The notes under the pieces were generated by a model. The model saw nothing but the letters and a program-made list of their open reading frames with translations. It had not been told where the DNA came from and searched no databases. 64,000 nt of DNA, taken from Albugo candida. Lineage: Eukaryota; Oomycota; Peronosporomycetes; Albuginales. The stretch is taken from contig JBDOQK010000014.1 in assembly GCA_040437565.1 (NCBI GenBank), positions 1 to 64,000 of the forward strand, written 5' to 3'. This document shows, piece after piece, positions 11,401 to 22,063 of the stretch. A program made the position numbers and the translations under genes. Position 1 is the first letter of the stretch. Each line of letters starts with the position of its first letter.

Positions 11401-12593
11401 CGACCGAAATTGAGTAGAAGACGTAAACTTTTTACAGCCCGGAACCAACAATTCCGTGAGATTCAGAGAAAGGCTCCAATTGTTGCATTTCAAAAGTGGA
11501 TTCGTCTTCTCAAGTGTTCTGCGTAAAAGTCTCGCGGGTGCGTATTTACTGATACGTATATACTCAATAAATGAAGCAACTTCCTGCACACTATGTCAGA
11601 TTGAGCACAAAAAGGAAGGAATGGATAGCATACTCGTGGCTGAATTTGGAACGTCAACGCATTGTCAAATGCAACGATGACACGACGCTCAGAGCTAGAG
11701 TTGACGTCAACGATGGCATCATCTTTTATGGTGTGTTCCTCGATCACTTTACTACCGTAACAAATCCTTCCGCCGTCGAGGCGTTTGCATATTGTATCTG
11801 AATTTTGCGGATCATGCTCTTGTTGATCACAAAGGTACGGGAGATTGATCTCTAAAGTGAAAACAGACGTATCCATTTCGCTTTCTTCAGGAATTGAACG
11901 CGTGGTATCAATTGCTTCCGTGGCAGTTGTCAGAAATTCCGGAGGAAGATTTTCTACAGTGATTGAATGAAATCGAAGAATGCATAGCCCCATTATATAA
12001 TCAAGTACATTTGTGCTAAAGTGAATAATCGCCATTACAGTTATCAATGAGTTCTGAGTTGAAAAATGAAGTCTCCGTTCTGTGTGATTCCTATCAGCGC
12101 ATTTAGGAGCGCTTTGCAACAAGACCAATTCCTGGAGACCCAAAGAGCTTGTCCCGATAAATTGATCCACATCTTCTGACCTTTGATCTCCTGAATACAT
12201 CGAGACGACCAGCTCGGTTCCGAAAAGGTGATCCATTCCGGGCCAATTTATTGGAATTTTTTTTGACAGCTGATCGTACTCAAAATCGAACATATACATC
12301 CCGATATCTTCCTTTTGTGCACCGAGTGGTGAAAGTGCCTTCATTATCTTGGTATATACATTTTCATCCTCTTTGGTGAACCAAAATGCCGCGTTGTTTG
12401 AGCTAGTCCCTGATTGTTTGATCTCTATTGTTGCCCATAAAGGCTGTCCATGCGCTAAACTAGAGCCAAGTGAGCCCTCACTGGACTCCGGGTCACTAGC
12501 TAGGTTCGATTTTACATAAACTTGACCAAGTCGGATGGAAATAATTCCGCAGTCTTTTTCTTTTTCATGTACGGATTCTTCAGAGTGATTCAT
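8446..12593 (-). CDS. CFAP70: CFAP70-like ciliary protein with TPR repeats (inflated by two scaffold gaps)
   Basis: Two exons, complement(8446..11583, 11634..12593), with a 50-nt GTATGC...TGCAG intron, phase 0. Exon 1 encodes the N-terminal part with the C2-like beta-rich segments of CFAP70 (for example around NWPGMDHLFGTELVVSMYSG). Exon 2 starts EVASFIEYIRISKYAP, has a helical middle and then many TPR repeats to the end (for example YPKTWVYCGRLHMQSNNIERAIESF). CFAP70 sits at the outer dynein arm base of motile cilia in known cases. Exon 2 contains two 100-N gaps (9028-9127 and 9805-9904), each flanked by an exact copy of neighbouring exon sequence (245 and 254 bp). The frame survives only because overlap plus N is a multiple of three. 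Merging gives about 1132 residues, close to the animal protein. The start is the first ATG. Its presence argues for flagellated zoospores. Confidence 0.85.
8783..9372. repeat. scaffold gap with 245-bp unmerged overlap inside CFAP70
   Basis: 8783-9027 and 9128-9372 are identical, and 9028-9127 is 100 N. The copy would insert 115 extra codons, including a duplicated TPR segment. Treat it as an assembly artefact. Confidence 0.95.
9551..10158. repeat. scaffold gap with 254-bp unmerged overlap inside CFAP70
   Basis: 9551-9804 and 9905-10158 are identical around 100 N at 9805-9904. The extra copy would add 118 codons. Assembly artefact. Confidence 0.95.
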
Positions 12594-13185
12594 TCGATAC
12601 GATTAGTAGTGATAGTTTATTGACCTTTCACCATATATCGTGAGGCGCTGAAGTGCGACTGGTAGACAAAATGTGACAAAGCATCAAAAATTGTCTTTTA
12701 AGAAAGATTAGGCTTTCTACTTTGACTCGAGCATCGCCATGAATCCTATCAATGATTGTTTGTCAAAAGTAGCCGAGCGTATGTCGTTTGTGGATGTTTT
12801 TCTATGGAATATCACGACACCAAGGTTACAATCTCGATTCATCAGCAATCACTCGATTGTCGTTGGTGTCAATAAGTGAAATAGAGTGGATGAGATACAG
12901 ATGTGAGAGAACAAGGCAAGTAATGTTCTGCTTCAATCACTTGACGCCAACTGCCTCTGGCACCAGCGCATAAGAGATCTTGAAATCTCACACGAGATCG
13001 TTAGAGCAGCGAATGTAAAGCCACTGCAAACAATTCCATATATGAAGACATATTTCTAATATAGACCGCGTATCGTGAGCTAGCGTTCAATCCGCAGCGA
13101 TAGTATGATCGTGGAGTAGTGCCGCAGCAAATCATACTTATTTATAGGCTTATTTATATAATACTCAGAAGTTAATTGAGCTGAA
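12594..13185. other. shared upstream region of CFAP70 and SNM1A
   Basis: Head-to-head spacer of about 590 bases between the CFAP70 start (minus) and the SNM1A start (plus). It must hold both promoters. An AT-rich stretch lies at about 13141-13165, just before the SNM1A ATG. I see no gene in it. Confidence 0.5.
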
Positions 13186-15495
13186 ATGGAGACGAGCGCG
13201 AATGCTGCAGATTTTGGAATGAATACATCATATGTTGCAACGGATGAAAGCAACGAAATGGACCATGGACCAACTCAACTAACGACTGATTTGGTCGATC
13301 CTGTGACAGCAAAGAGGGAGCAATCACACAATGCAGAAGCAGCGTCTCCAAGGCGAAACGGAATCGAAAGTGAGATAGTGTGCGTAGTGTGTGACGGAGA
13401 CATCACAGGACTCTCAATCATCGGTCGTAACGTTCACATCAATCGATGTCTAGATACTCAATTGCAGCAGCTTGGTGCAGGCTCCAAGAAGCGCCAACTT
13501 CTCGAGGCTCATAATACTACAACAGTTGTCGAGTGGCACTGCCCTCATTGTGCGAAAAATCTGAGCAATTATAGCGACGATAGAAGATTGGTGCACGTTA
13601 ATCTGTGTCTGGATCGTGGAACATCTGAGCAACTGAAGTATACATCAACTCACCGTGAATCTATTGAGATCGAAACAGGCTTTACGCCTTCAAATAATCA
13701 AAGCGCATCTACATTAAAGAACCGTGACATATCTGTATGCAATACCTGCGGCGTGAACCTTACAAAGAAGACGCTGGTTGCTCGAGTTACGCACGTTAAG
13801 CAGTGCAGTAAAAGGCAAACTAGATCGAGGCTACTTGTGCCTCATCGAAGTGGGTCAGTTGAAGAGAATATGAATTCTCTAACAACGGATACTACTCTTG
13901 GCTTTGTCAAGCCTTCCGACGCTCGGGATGAAATCCGCCAGAGTATGTATTATAACTCTCTTTACTTTTTATCGTCTTTGTTGAGTTTCAATCCATGTAG
14001 CCGTAGAAAGCACTTCAAATATCAAACAGGCAGCTCGAAATGCTTTCGATATTATGATGAAAGGATCCCAAGCGCTTAAGAAATTGAGTAAGTTTCAGCC
14101 CGCACAATTATCTAGATTCGATTCGAGTGGCAAGTCTTGGAAGAAACCCAAGTTGGAGTCTGAAAGTGCAAAAAAGATGTCCGATATCAAATGCCCTGAA
14201 TTCAAAATCATATGTGGAACGAAACCACAGTTCATAGTGGACGGATTTCGCTTTGCAAATAAAAATCTAAGCAGTGTATATTTCTTAACCCACTTTCATT
14301 CCGATCACTACGTCGGACTCACTAAAGTCAGTACTCATATGCTTGTAGCTGATGGAAGCTCACAAGAAATGTTGATGTAGAAATTTGATGCAGGAACTAT
14401 CTACTGCAGCCAAATCACCGCAAATCTCGTCATGATGAAGCTCAGAGTTGATGCGTAAGCTACTTTCATGCTACAAAGCTCGTTTTATTGTTAGCAACTT
14501 GTGCTAACTATTGATTACAGAAAGTATATCTGCATCGTGGAACTGAATACACCTACGATTATCCATAGCGTTGAGGTCATCTTTCTTGATGCAAATCATT
14601 GTCCCGGAGCCTGCATCATTTTGTTCCGGCAAAAAAACGGAATGTCGTTTTTACACACTGGAGATTTTCGATATCATCCTCGAATGCTTCATTACCCTGC
14701 ATTGAGGTCCTTTGTTGATCAGGAGAGTACAGGAAATGAGACACATCGATTGAGTGGTGTCTATCTCGACACAACGTACCTCAAGTCGAAATTTGATTTC
14801 TCTCCACAGGAAACTGTCATAAAGCATGTGGTCGAGTTGGTGGAGAAACATTACAGCACGCAACGTCAAATGTATATTTTCGGTACATACACAATAGGAA
14901 AAGAGCGCGTGTTCATGGAAGTGGCCAAACATTTTGGAAAGAAAATGTGCGTATCGAAAGAGAAGTTTCGTGTTCTTTCATGTTATGGCTGGGATGGAAA
15001 CAATATGGTTTGTACACGTTATCAGTCTAAGATACCGCTTCCTCATTTGCCTGCTTCTGACTGTAGGATTACCTCACGACAGATTCTGGCGATACATGGT
15101 GAGTCAGTGATCAGGAATTCATAAGCTTGAGCGGGTTTTACCGGACTTTTCTGCTTAGTTTTTTCGTAATGCCAATGCACAGTTTACGAATGGATAGATT
15201 GCCAGGCTTACTACGAAGTTACACCAATCGATTCGACAAAATTATCGCTTTTCGTCCCACAGGTTGGACTTTTCAAGGCGTTGACGCATCGCTATCCAAA
15301 ATGCAACGAGATCCAAGTGACCGATTCCGAGTGTACGGGATCCCGTACAGCGAGCATTCCAGTTTTTCGGAACTTTGTCAATTTGTCAAAGCCTTCAAAC
15401 CAAAGACGATTATCCCGACGGTGAATTGCAGTTCAAGGCATCAGATGACGGAACAGGTCGACCTGATACGCCGGGCGGTCTCGAAAATGGCTTGA
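13186..15495 (+). CDS. DCLRE1A: SNM1A/PSO2-type DNA crosslink repair nuclease (DCLRE1A family) with three UBZ-like fingers
   Basis: Six exons: 13186..13942, 14001..14326, 14381..14454, 14521..15007, 15067..15098, 15159..15495. Introns are 54-66 nt and the frame closes at 670 residues. Three C2HC fingers of UBZ4 type lie at about 66-90, 119-143 and 185-209 (first: [19 protein letters not shown], then NRC). UBZ4 binds ubiquitin and, in SNM1A, brings the enzyme to damaged forks. The metallo-beta-lactamase motif HFHSDH is at 350-355. Then come [28 protein letters not shown] and the beta-CASP end with [22 protein letters not shown] and IIPTVN. The family resects interstrand crosslinks as a 5'-3' exonuclease in the nucleus. 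All key metal-binding motifs I can name are present. The tiny fifth exon (32 nt) is inferred because it restores a family-like LTTDSGDT segment and the frame. Confidence 0.9.
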
Positions 15496-15671
15496 TAGAA
15501 TCCTACTGCAGGCTATTCGTCTTGAGCCGAACACTTGACATTAAAACAACTCTGTAAATGAAAGGAAGCATCAGATCGAATTGAATGAACCAATCTTTTG
15601 TTTCGACTGCGAAATTTCCTCCAATCGTATTGAAGTAGGCGAACGGCTCCGAGTCGAATTGAGCCTTTAGA

Positions 15672-16329
15672 ATGCTTTTTCGCTCACGGCGAGTGATACA
15701 GCGTCAAACGCTTTTACATGCGCAATTTGCGCGCTTCTTGGCCGTACATAATGTGAATGTGCCATCCATGGGCGATTCTATCAGTGAGGGTACTTTAGTA
15801 GAAATACTGAAAGGGAAAGGCGAGTACGTTCAGGAAGATCAAGTTGTCGCCGTGCTAGAAACGGATAAAGTATGTCATTTGTTCAGGTCGGTTATTGATA
15901 GAAAAGTAATGTCTCGTTCGCCCATAGCTGAGTGTGGATGTGAGGAGTCCAGTTGCAGGAACGATTGTCACTTACCACGCGAATTTGGACGACAGCGTTG
16001 GAGTAGGAAAGCCGCTTCTGAGTGTTGATGACAGCCAAACATCACAACAATCACAAGATACCGTAATGAAGAAATCGCCCTCGCCTCCATCCACTTCAGT
16101 TTCTGAAAAAGTCACAAAACAGTCGACAGAACAAGTTGAAGCGACAGCAATTCGAAGGACACCGCTCATTCAATTTCTTGGAAAAAGAATGACAGAAAAG
16201 AGTGTCCCGATAGTAAGAAAAGAATTAAATGACCCGGCATCGACGTCTCTCTCGTCAGAAAGCGTGAGAAGGGTGCCCCTTTCAGCTGCAGAAATCAAAG
16301 CTATCAATACAGGAATTGCATTTTTATGA
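15672..16329 (+). CDS. lipoyl domain fused to a KGD4/MRPS36-type adaptor (2-oxoglutarate dehydrogenase complex)
   Basis: Exons 15672..15869 and 15928..16329, 58-nt GTATGT...CATAG intron, 199 residues. The N-terminus (about 1-27) is Arg/Gln-rich without acidic residues, like a mitochondrial presequence. Residues 28-102 are a lipoyl domain of the E2o (succinyltransferase) kind: VPSMGDSISEGTLVEI, then ETDK with the lipoylated Lys66, then VDVRSPVAG. The intron falls exactly after the Lys66 codon. There is no catalytic acyltransferase domain. Instead, after a Ser/Thr/Lys linker, RRTPLIQFLGKR (142-153) and the end RRVPLSAAEIKAINTG match the two conserved blocks of KGD4 (yeast Ymr31, human MRPS36), the small subunit that tethers E3 to the E2o core. 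So the adaptor here seems to carry its own swinging lipoyl arm. The domain calls are good; the joint role is inference. It is not a truncated E2, because the C-terminal block is specific to KGD4. Confidence 0.8.
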
Positions 16330-16460
16330 TACTAAAAAGTTGAACATTATAAGTTTCTTAAATGTCCGTTTTCATCGGCGATACTGATCTTTTCGGCGAA
16401 AAGCGTTGCTTACCAAACCGCATGGTCGATCTCTTCTCGTAATTTACTAATTTAGTCGTA

Positions 16461-18645
16461 ATGCAATTGGAAGAATTCGTACGAGCGCTTCAGAGTTTCG
16501 ATGACGACACCAACAGTCTATCAATTTGGGAATACAGCATTCAGACCCAAGAGTCAATCTTACCACAAATTGATTCATTTTTCACAGAGGCGTTTTCAGT
16601 ACAAAGCTCACTCATTATTGCGCGTTATCGCCAAAACCCCATACCCAAAAGAGTGACAACTTTTGCTGGCGTTATCTACGCGCTATACAGTGAAATCAAT
16701 AATGCATTGGACAGAGATGCGAAACGTCCTCTCAGCAACGAGCAATTCGACGCTCTTTCTGGCGATTGCGGTCTTTTACATCTGACTCGATTGTTGCCAT
16801 TTTGCCAGCTATTTGGCGCCGTAAACGAATCAGCAGGGCTCTCATTGCTGAACAGAATCAGTACACTCTTTCCCCGTTCCTTTCAAAGTATGATAGATGA
16901 GTTAAACAGTTTGTACAAAGAGGTACTAAGCTTTTATCATTTATTTATCGCTCTAAACCGTGATCCGTAGTATCTCGAAAACGCGCATAATGAACTGATG
17001 AGTATGCCATCTCGTTCAAAGATCACAATTTACAACGTATGGATCACAAATTTGTTTGGTGCGACTTTATCGGTATCTGAAACACAATCTGTAGTCATTC
17101 CTACTAAGCGATCTTCTTCCAGTTCGCGAGCTTCACAGCATCAGAGCAATGTACAATGAACCTCGTTGGACTTCGGCTTCAAGAACGGGGTATCGAGCAG
17201 GAAGATGTATCAGATTTTTCAACAAGCCAACTACTTGGACCCAAAAGCATTGTCGCAGGTCTCATGAGATGTTACGAGAGCGATCTACCGCAATTTGTTC
17301 AAAAGGTGTCCGAAAGCGTTCAGGCGAAAGAAGAGGTGGCAAATTTGCGACAATCTGTAGCTAATGTTCGCCTCCAACTTCTCAATGTCAGTATTAACAA
17401 GCAGTCGATAGTTGCTTTACTTGATCATTCGAATGCGTAGACGCTTGGATTCATTATAAAGGCGACCACGGAAATCGAATGTAAAATAGAACGGCGAGGA
17501 GAAATATTGCTCGAACTTGTCTCGCTTCTAGTCAGTCTATCCAACGCAGAAGTTTCAGAGCAAGGAACGTACATCGCCGACTTATGGACGATAATGGGCT
17601 TCAAGGTATATATTTGCACGCAAAGAAGCGTCAAAGTATTCAAAGCCGTGTTGTATAGAATGTCATCGTTCCCTTCTTAAGAGAGGCACACATTGACGAA
17701 GATCGTATTTCTTGTCTTGAAGCTATCATCATGGCAGTGCCTCAACGGGGAGCTCACACACCCGGACACGGCCAGGGTAATGGCCAAGCTGTGCGTCAAC
17801 ACAATTTGACTCCAAAAGTTGATGGTAGGATGATTCAGAGCATCAAGGAACTCTTTCCTACCTTTGGTGACGGCTTCACTGAGCTGCTATTAATCAAAAA
17901 TGAGTATAATGTCGAGCGTGCTATCAATCAAATGCTGGAAGGAGACCCTTTACTGATCGATTCAGAGGCTCCACCAGAATCACTGCAACGCTCAGATCGA
18001 GAATACGCACGATTGTTGGCCACTCTATCAAATCAACCGGGGAAAAAGGAACTCTCGGGTCTCTATTCGTCGAATGCGACTTCCGATAATGGAAGTCGAG
18101 TTTGGCTCGGTAAGAAAGCACAAGACGAAGATTATGATCCTCAAGTAGCTCGATACGATCCCAATCTCGCGGACCTGACCAAAAGGCTCAACGAAATGCA
18201 TACTCTGGAGCAGAGTGAGCTCGCTGATGATACTCCGGATGTGACGTGCAAAATTGACGAATATGACGATGAGTACGATGACGAGTTTGATGACGAAATA
18301 ATGATCAAAGCATCGAGCGAAGTTGAGACTTTGGATGATATTCTCGCATATAATCGTCGAGTTCGAGCCAAAGAAGAAGAGGATGCGTATTGGAAAAGCA
18401 TGCGAAATCCAAATCACATTGATTCACAAGAAAAGTCGAGTGGTGGAGAGGCCGATGAAATCGACGAATCCAAGCAACGAGAGATCAACACAGAGACATC
18501 AAATTCGATGAACGAATCGACCACTCCACCGAATACAGCCAATCCTCCAGTGTCCAAGCGATCTCGAGCTCGAGATACGGCAAACAAAAGTAAGAAAGCG
18601 AATCATCACCGCAAAGAACGCGCACTCAAGAAGCGAGGAGTTTGA
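16461..18645 (+). CDS. ASCC2: ASCC2 homolog (activating signal cointegrator 1 complex subunit 2), CUE domain
   Basis: Five exons: 16461..16922, 16971..17072, 17123..17386, 17441..17605, 17659..18645. Introns are 48-54 nt, all phase 0, giving 659 residues (human 757). The first four exons give the helical N-terminal half that in ASCC2 binds the ASCC3 helicase. The CUE domain is at about 389-427: MIQSIKELFPTFGDGFTELL, then the NEYNVERAINQMLEGD end. CUE binds Lys63-linked ubiquitin; the complex acts in alkylation repair and in splitting collided ribosomes. The C-terminus has a very acidic patch (residues about 515-530, Asp/Glu/Tyr repeats) and a basic end KKANHHRKERALKKRG, probably a nuclear signal. 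The last 785 coding bases are repeated at 19411-20195 because of a scaffold overlap; that copy is not a second gene. The exon set is my reconstruction and the frame is consistent throughout. Confidence 0.82.
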
Positions 18646-18749
18646 TCCGAAATTCTCGTATTGTCATCAAGAAAATAGGACACGATCGGTGTTTGATCGT
18701 TAAAAATGCAAGCGATCTATTTTTGATAAATCGGAAGAATAATCAATAG

Positions 18750-19310
18750 CTATTTCGTCGTGATACCACTAGGGGTGCCAGTAGATGGGGTTGAAGACGC
18801 GAGGCTGCTGCATGTGCCAACTAACCCGCTGTCAAACATTCCGATTCCTTTTGGATTCTGACTGAAATGGTCTGAATCGATAATAATCGTAGAGGTGAAT
18901 CCGGTCGCAAAGTGCCACTCAATATGGCAATGCAATAGCCACGCACCAGGATTGTTGGTGTAAAACTGAATGATAAGGAGACCAGCATCCTGACAGTTGC
19001 CAAGATTGTCTGCATTACATCCGGAGACGGTGACGACATCTCGTTCGAGGATTTCTTTCTTGTAGAGCGACGATGGGACTGGAGTATTCTCGCCGCAAGA
19101 TGACTGTATTTTGTCAAGGGGAACATTGCCGACATAGAGTATTCGAAAAATGAATCCATGTAAATGCATCGGGTGTACAGCTGGGTTGAGATTGTAAACG
19201 AAAATGGTCTGAACAATGTCCGAACTGGTGAGGACGAGCGGGTTTGTACTGGCAGGAATTGACTCTCCAATTGTAATTGCAAAGAGCGTGGGCATAGTTG
19301 GAAGTACGAA
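18750..19310 (-). other. duplicate 3' part of the multicopper oxidase (assembly copy)
   Basis: Encodes the last 187 residues of the oxidase at 20300-22063, including the HPMHLHG and HCHIEWH copper motifs, and runs into the N gap. It is identical to 20300-20860. It should not be counted as a truncated or third oxidase gene. Confidence 0.93.
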
Positions 19311-19410
19311 NNNNNNNNNNNNNNNNNNNNNNNNNNNNNNNNNNNNNNNNNNNNNNNNNNNNNNNNNNNNNNNNNNNNNNNNNNNNNNNNNNNNNNNNNN
19401 NNNNNNNNNN

Positions 19411-20195
19411 CCTTTGGTGACGGCTTCACTGAGCTGCTATTAATCAAAAATGAGTATAATGTCGAGCGTGCTATCAATCAAATGCTGGAAGGAGACCCTT
19501 TACTGATCGATTCAGAGGCTCCACCAGAATCACTGCAACGCTCAGATCGAGAATACGCACGATTGTTGGCCACTCTATCAAATCAACCGGGGAAAAAGGA
19601 ACTCTCGGGTCTCTATTCGTCGAATGCGACTTCCGATAATGGAAGTCGAGTTTGGCTCGGTAAGAAAGCACAAGACGAAGATTATGATCCTCAAGTAGCT
19701 CGATACGATCCCAATCTCGCGGACCTGACCAAAAGGCTCAACGAAATGCATACTCTGGAGCAGAGTGAGCTCGCTGATGATACTCCGGATGTGACGTGCA
19801 AAATTGACGAATATGACGATGAGTACGATGACGAGTTTGATGACGAAATAATGATCAAAGCATCGAGCGAAGTTGAGACTTTGGATGATATTCTCGCATA
19901 TAATCGTCGAGTTCGAGCCAAAGAAGAAGAGGATGCGTATTGGAAAAGCATGCGAAATCCAAATCACATTGATTCACAAGAAAAGTCGAGTGGTGGAGAG
20001 GCCGATGAAATCGACGAATCCAAGCAACGAGAGATCAACACAGAGACATCAAATTCGATGAACGAATCGACCACTCCACCGAATACAGCCAATCCTCCAG
20101 TGTCCAAGCGATCTCGAGCTCGAGATACGGCAAACAAAAGTAAGAAAGCGAATCATCACCGCAAAGAACGCGCACTCAAGAAGCGAGGAGTTTGA
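19411..20195 (+). other. duplicate 3' part of ASCC2 (assembly copy)
   Basis: Identical to 17861-18645: the C-terminal 261 codons plus stop of ASCC2, beginning within the CUE domain. The 5' part is missing because the copy starts at the gap edge. Confidence 0.93.
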
Positions 20196-20299
20196 TCCGA
20201 AATTCTCGTATTGTCATCAAGAAAATAGGACACGATCGGTGTTTGATCGTTAAAAATGCAAGCGATCTATTTTTGATAAATCGGAAGAATAATCAATAG

Positions 20300-22063
20300 C
20301 TATTTCGTCGTGATACCACTAGGGGTGCCAGTAGATGGGGTTGAAGACGCGAGGCTGCTGCATGTGCCAACTAACCCGCTGTCAAACATTCCGATTCCTT
20401 TTGGATTCTGACTGAAATGGTCTGAATCGATAATAATCGTAGAGGTGAATCCGGTCGCAAAGTGCCACTCAATATGGCAATGCAATAGCCACGCACCAGG
20501 ATTGTTGGTGTAAAACTGAATGATAAGGAGACCAGCATCCTGACAGTTGCCAAGATTGTCTGCATTACATCCGGAGACGGTGACGACATCTCGTTCGAGG
20601 ATTTCTTTCTTGTAGAGCGACGATGGGACTGGAGTATTCTCGCCGCAAGATGACTGTATTTTGTCAAGGGGAACATTGCCGACATAGAGTATTCGAAAAA
20701 TGAATCCATGTAAATGCATCGGGTGTACAGCTGGGTTGAGATTGTAAACGAAAATGGTCTGAACAATGTCCGAACTGGTGAGGACGAGCGGGTTTGTACT
20801 GGCAGGAATTGACTCTCCAATTGTAATTGCAAAGAGCGTGGGCATAGTTGGAAGTACGAACGTAGCGAAGGGAGCCTGGTCGACAGATACGTAGCCAAGC
20901 CAGTTCGGATCAGTCGGTGTGGTTTTGATCGTAAACTGAAGTATAGAACAATTCTGCTTTGCTTCTTGTGGAAATTCAATTGGATTGAGTGAAGCGAGAT
21001 CGGCGTCATTTTCAAGTGTTTCGATGGTATCCCAATCCTTTGTCTTTGGATCGCACTGATTCACGGCGTTTGCACCATAAACGATACGCCCGAGCCCGAC
21101 TGGATTGAAATCAGAGGGGAATTGCTCTCGTGGAAGTGACGTGAACGGCGGTCCAAAGTTTGATTTACAGCGCATGAAGAATTGCTCATTGTCATTACCC
21201 ACGGCTTCAACCAGCACATCCATGGTCTGTGCCACAAACAGCCGAACTGAGTTGAGCTTCTTTGATGGTTTGACTCTCACACCATCGGCTGCCACTACAG
21301 TCATTGTATGACCGTCCACACTAAAGTTGAGCGGTGCAAAGCCAGCCATATTGATAAGACGGAGACGATAGATCTTACCAGGAGTAAAAATCAGCGTGGT
21401 TAGTGGCTGCCGATCCGTACAGACTGGAAAGCGCTTTTTGTCGACTAGTGTGCAATTAATGCGACCACGATTGTTGATTAGCACCGTATTCCATACTGGT
21501 TTGGCTCCGCTCGGATTCAAAGTTATGTTGGTGAATTGATTGAATAGGCTTGCACTTTCCTCGTGATACCAGTCAGCCAATTGCAAAACGTAATCTGCGT
21601 CGTAGACCATCGGTAGTTCATCTGGTGAATCTTCAACGATCATTGCACCGCGAAGACCGTCCATGTACTCGGTTTTCAGATGCGCGTGGAACCAGTGTGT
21701 ACCGCATGGAAACGCAAAGAAGTCGTATACGATCGTATTTCCAGTTGTAAGAGGACATTGAGTGATCCCACCAACACCATCCATCTCTTGAGTTTCCTTC
21801 TGAAACAATCCATGCCAATGAATAGCAACGCCCTCAGGAATCTCACTTTTGGTCGTGATGATGATTCTGTCTCCGCAGTTAGCTCGGATCGTGAAATGGG
21901 ATGCTCGTTCGCCATTGATTCCAATGACACTTCGTTCAACACCATCAAACGTAGCAAGAAATCGTGTGATATTCCATTCGAGCCTCACAATTTCTGCCTT
22001 GGGTAGCAGTGCTGGAGCGAAAGTATACAGAGCCGTAAACAGATACTTTGCAAGTCTTTTCAT
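20300..22063 (-). CDS. secreted multicopper oxidase (laccase-like), type 1 axial position Phe
   Basis: Single exon, 587 residues. The N-terminus MKRLAKYLFTALYTFAPALL is a likely signal peptide. Three cupredoxin domains carry all four copper motifs: HWHG (82-85), HAH (126-128), HPMHLHG (447-453) and HCHIEWH (528-534). These enzymes oxidise phenols or metals and reduce oxygen to water, outside the cell. The residue ten positions after the type 1 Cys529 is Phe539, which gives a three-coordinate copper as in high-potential fungal laccases. Several N-glycosylation sequons are visible. A Ser/Thr/Pro-rich tail follows the last domain. The 3' 561 bases are repeated at 18750-19310 by a scaffold overlap. 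Substrate cannot be read from sequence: ferroxidase, phenol oxidase and ascorbate oxidase-like roles are all possible. Confidence 0.9.
   Translation of the reverse strand: MKRLAKYLFTALYTFAPALLPKAEIVRLEWNITRFLATFDGVERSVIGINGERASHFTIRANCGDRIIITTKSEIPEGVAIHWHGLFQKETQEMDGVGGITQCPLTTGNTIVYDFFAFPCGTHWFHAHLKTEYMDGLRGAMIVEDSPDELPMVYDADYVLQLADWYHEESASLFNQFTNITLNPSGAKPVWNTVLINNRGRINCTLVDKKRFPVCTDRQPLTTLIFTPGKIYRLRLINMAGFAPLNFSVDGHTMTVVAADGVRVKPSKKLNSVRLFVAQTMDVLVEAVGNDNEQFFMRCKSNFGPPFTSLPREQFPSDFNPVGLGRIVYGANAVNQCDPKTKDWDTIETLENDADLASLNPIEFPQEAKQNCSILQFTIKTTPTDPNWLGYVSVDQAPFATFVLPTMPTLFAITIGESIPASTNPLVLTSSDIVQTIFVYNLNPAVHPMHLHGFIFRILYVGNVPLDKIQSSCGENTPVPSSLYKKEILERDVVTVSGCNADNLGNCQDAGLLIIQFYTNNPGAWLLHCHIEWHFATGFTSTIIIDSDHFSQNPKGIGMFDSGLVGTCSSLASSTPSTGTPSGITTK

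Larger units (their letters stand above)
17861..20860. repeat. scaffold gap with 1450-bp unmerged overlap (ASCC2 3' end plus multicopper oxidase 3' end)
   Basis: 17861-19310 and 19411-20860 are identical as far as I compared them, and 19311-19410 is 100 N. The block covers the last 785 coding bases of ASCC2 and the last 561 coding bases of the oxidase. Merging leaves one ASCC2 and one oxidase, tail to tail about 104 bp apart. Confidence 0.95.

Noticed and set aside
15127-15200. Separate gene starting at 15127
   Set aside because: Its residues from VMPMHSL onward complete the SNM1A beta-CASP region; the earlier part lies in an intron.
18750-20195. Apparent tandem second ASCC2 and truncated extra multicopper oxidase
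   Set aside because: Both are exact copies bounded by a 100-N gap; an unmerged contig overlap explains them fully.
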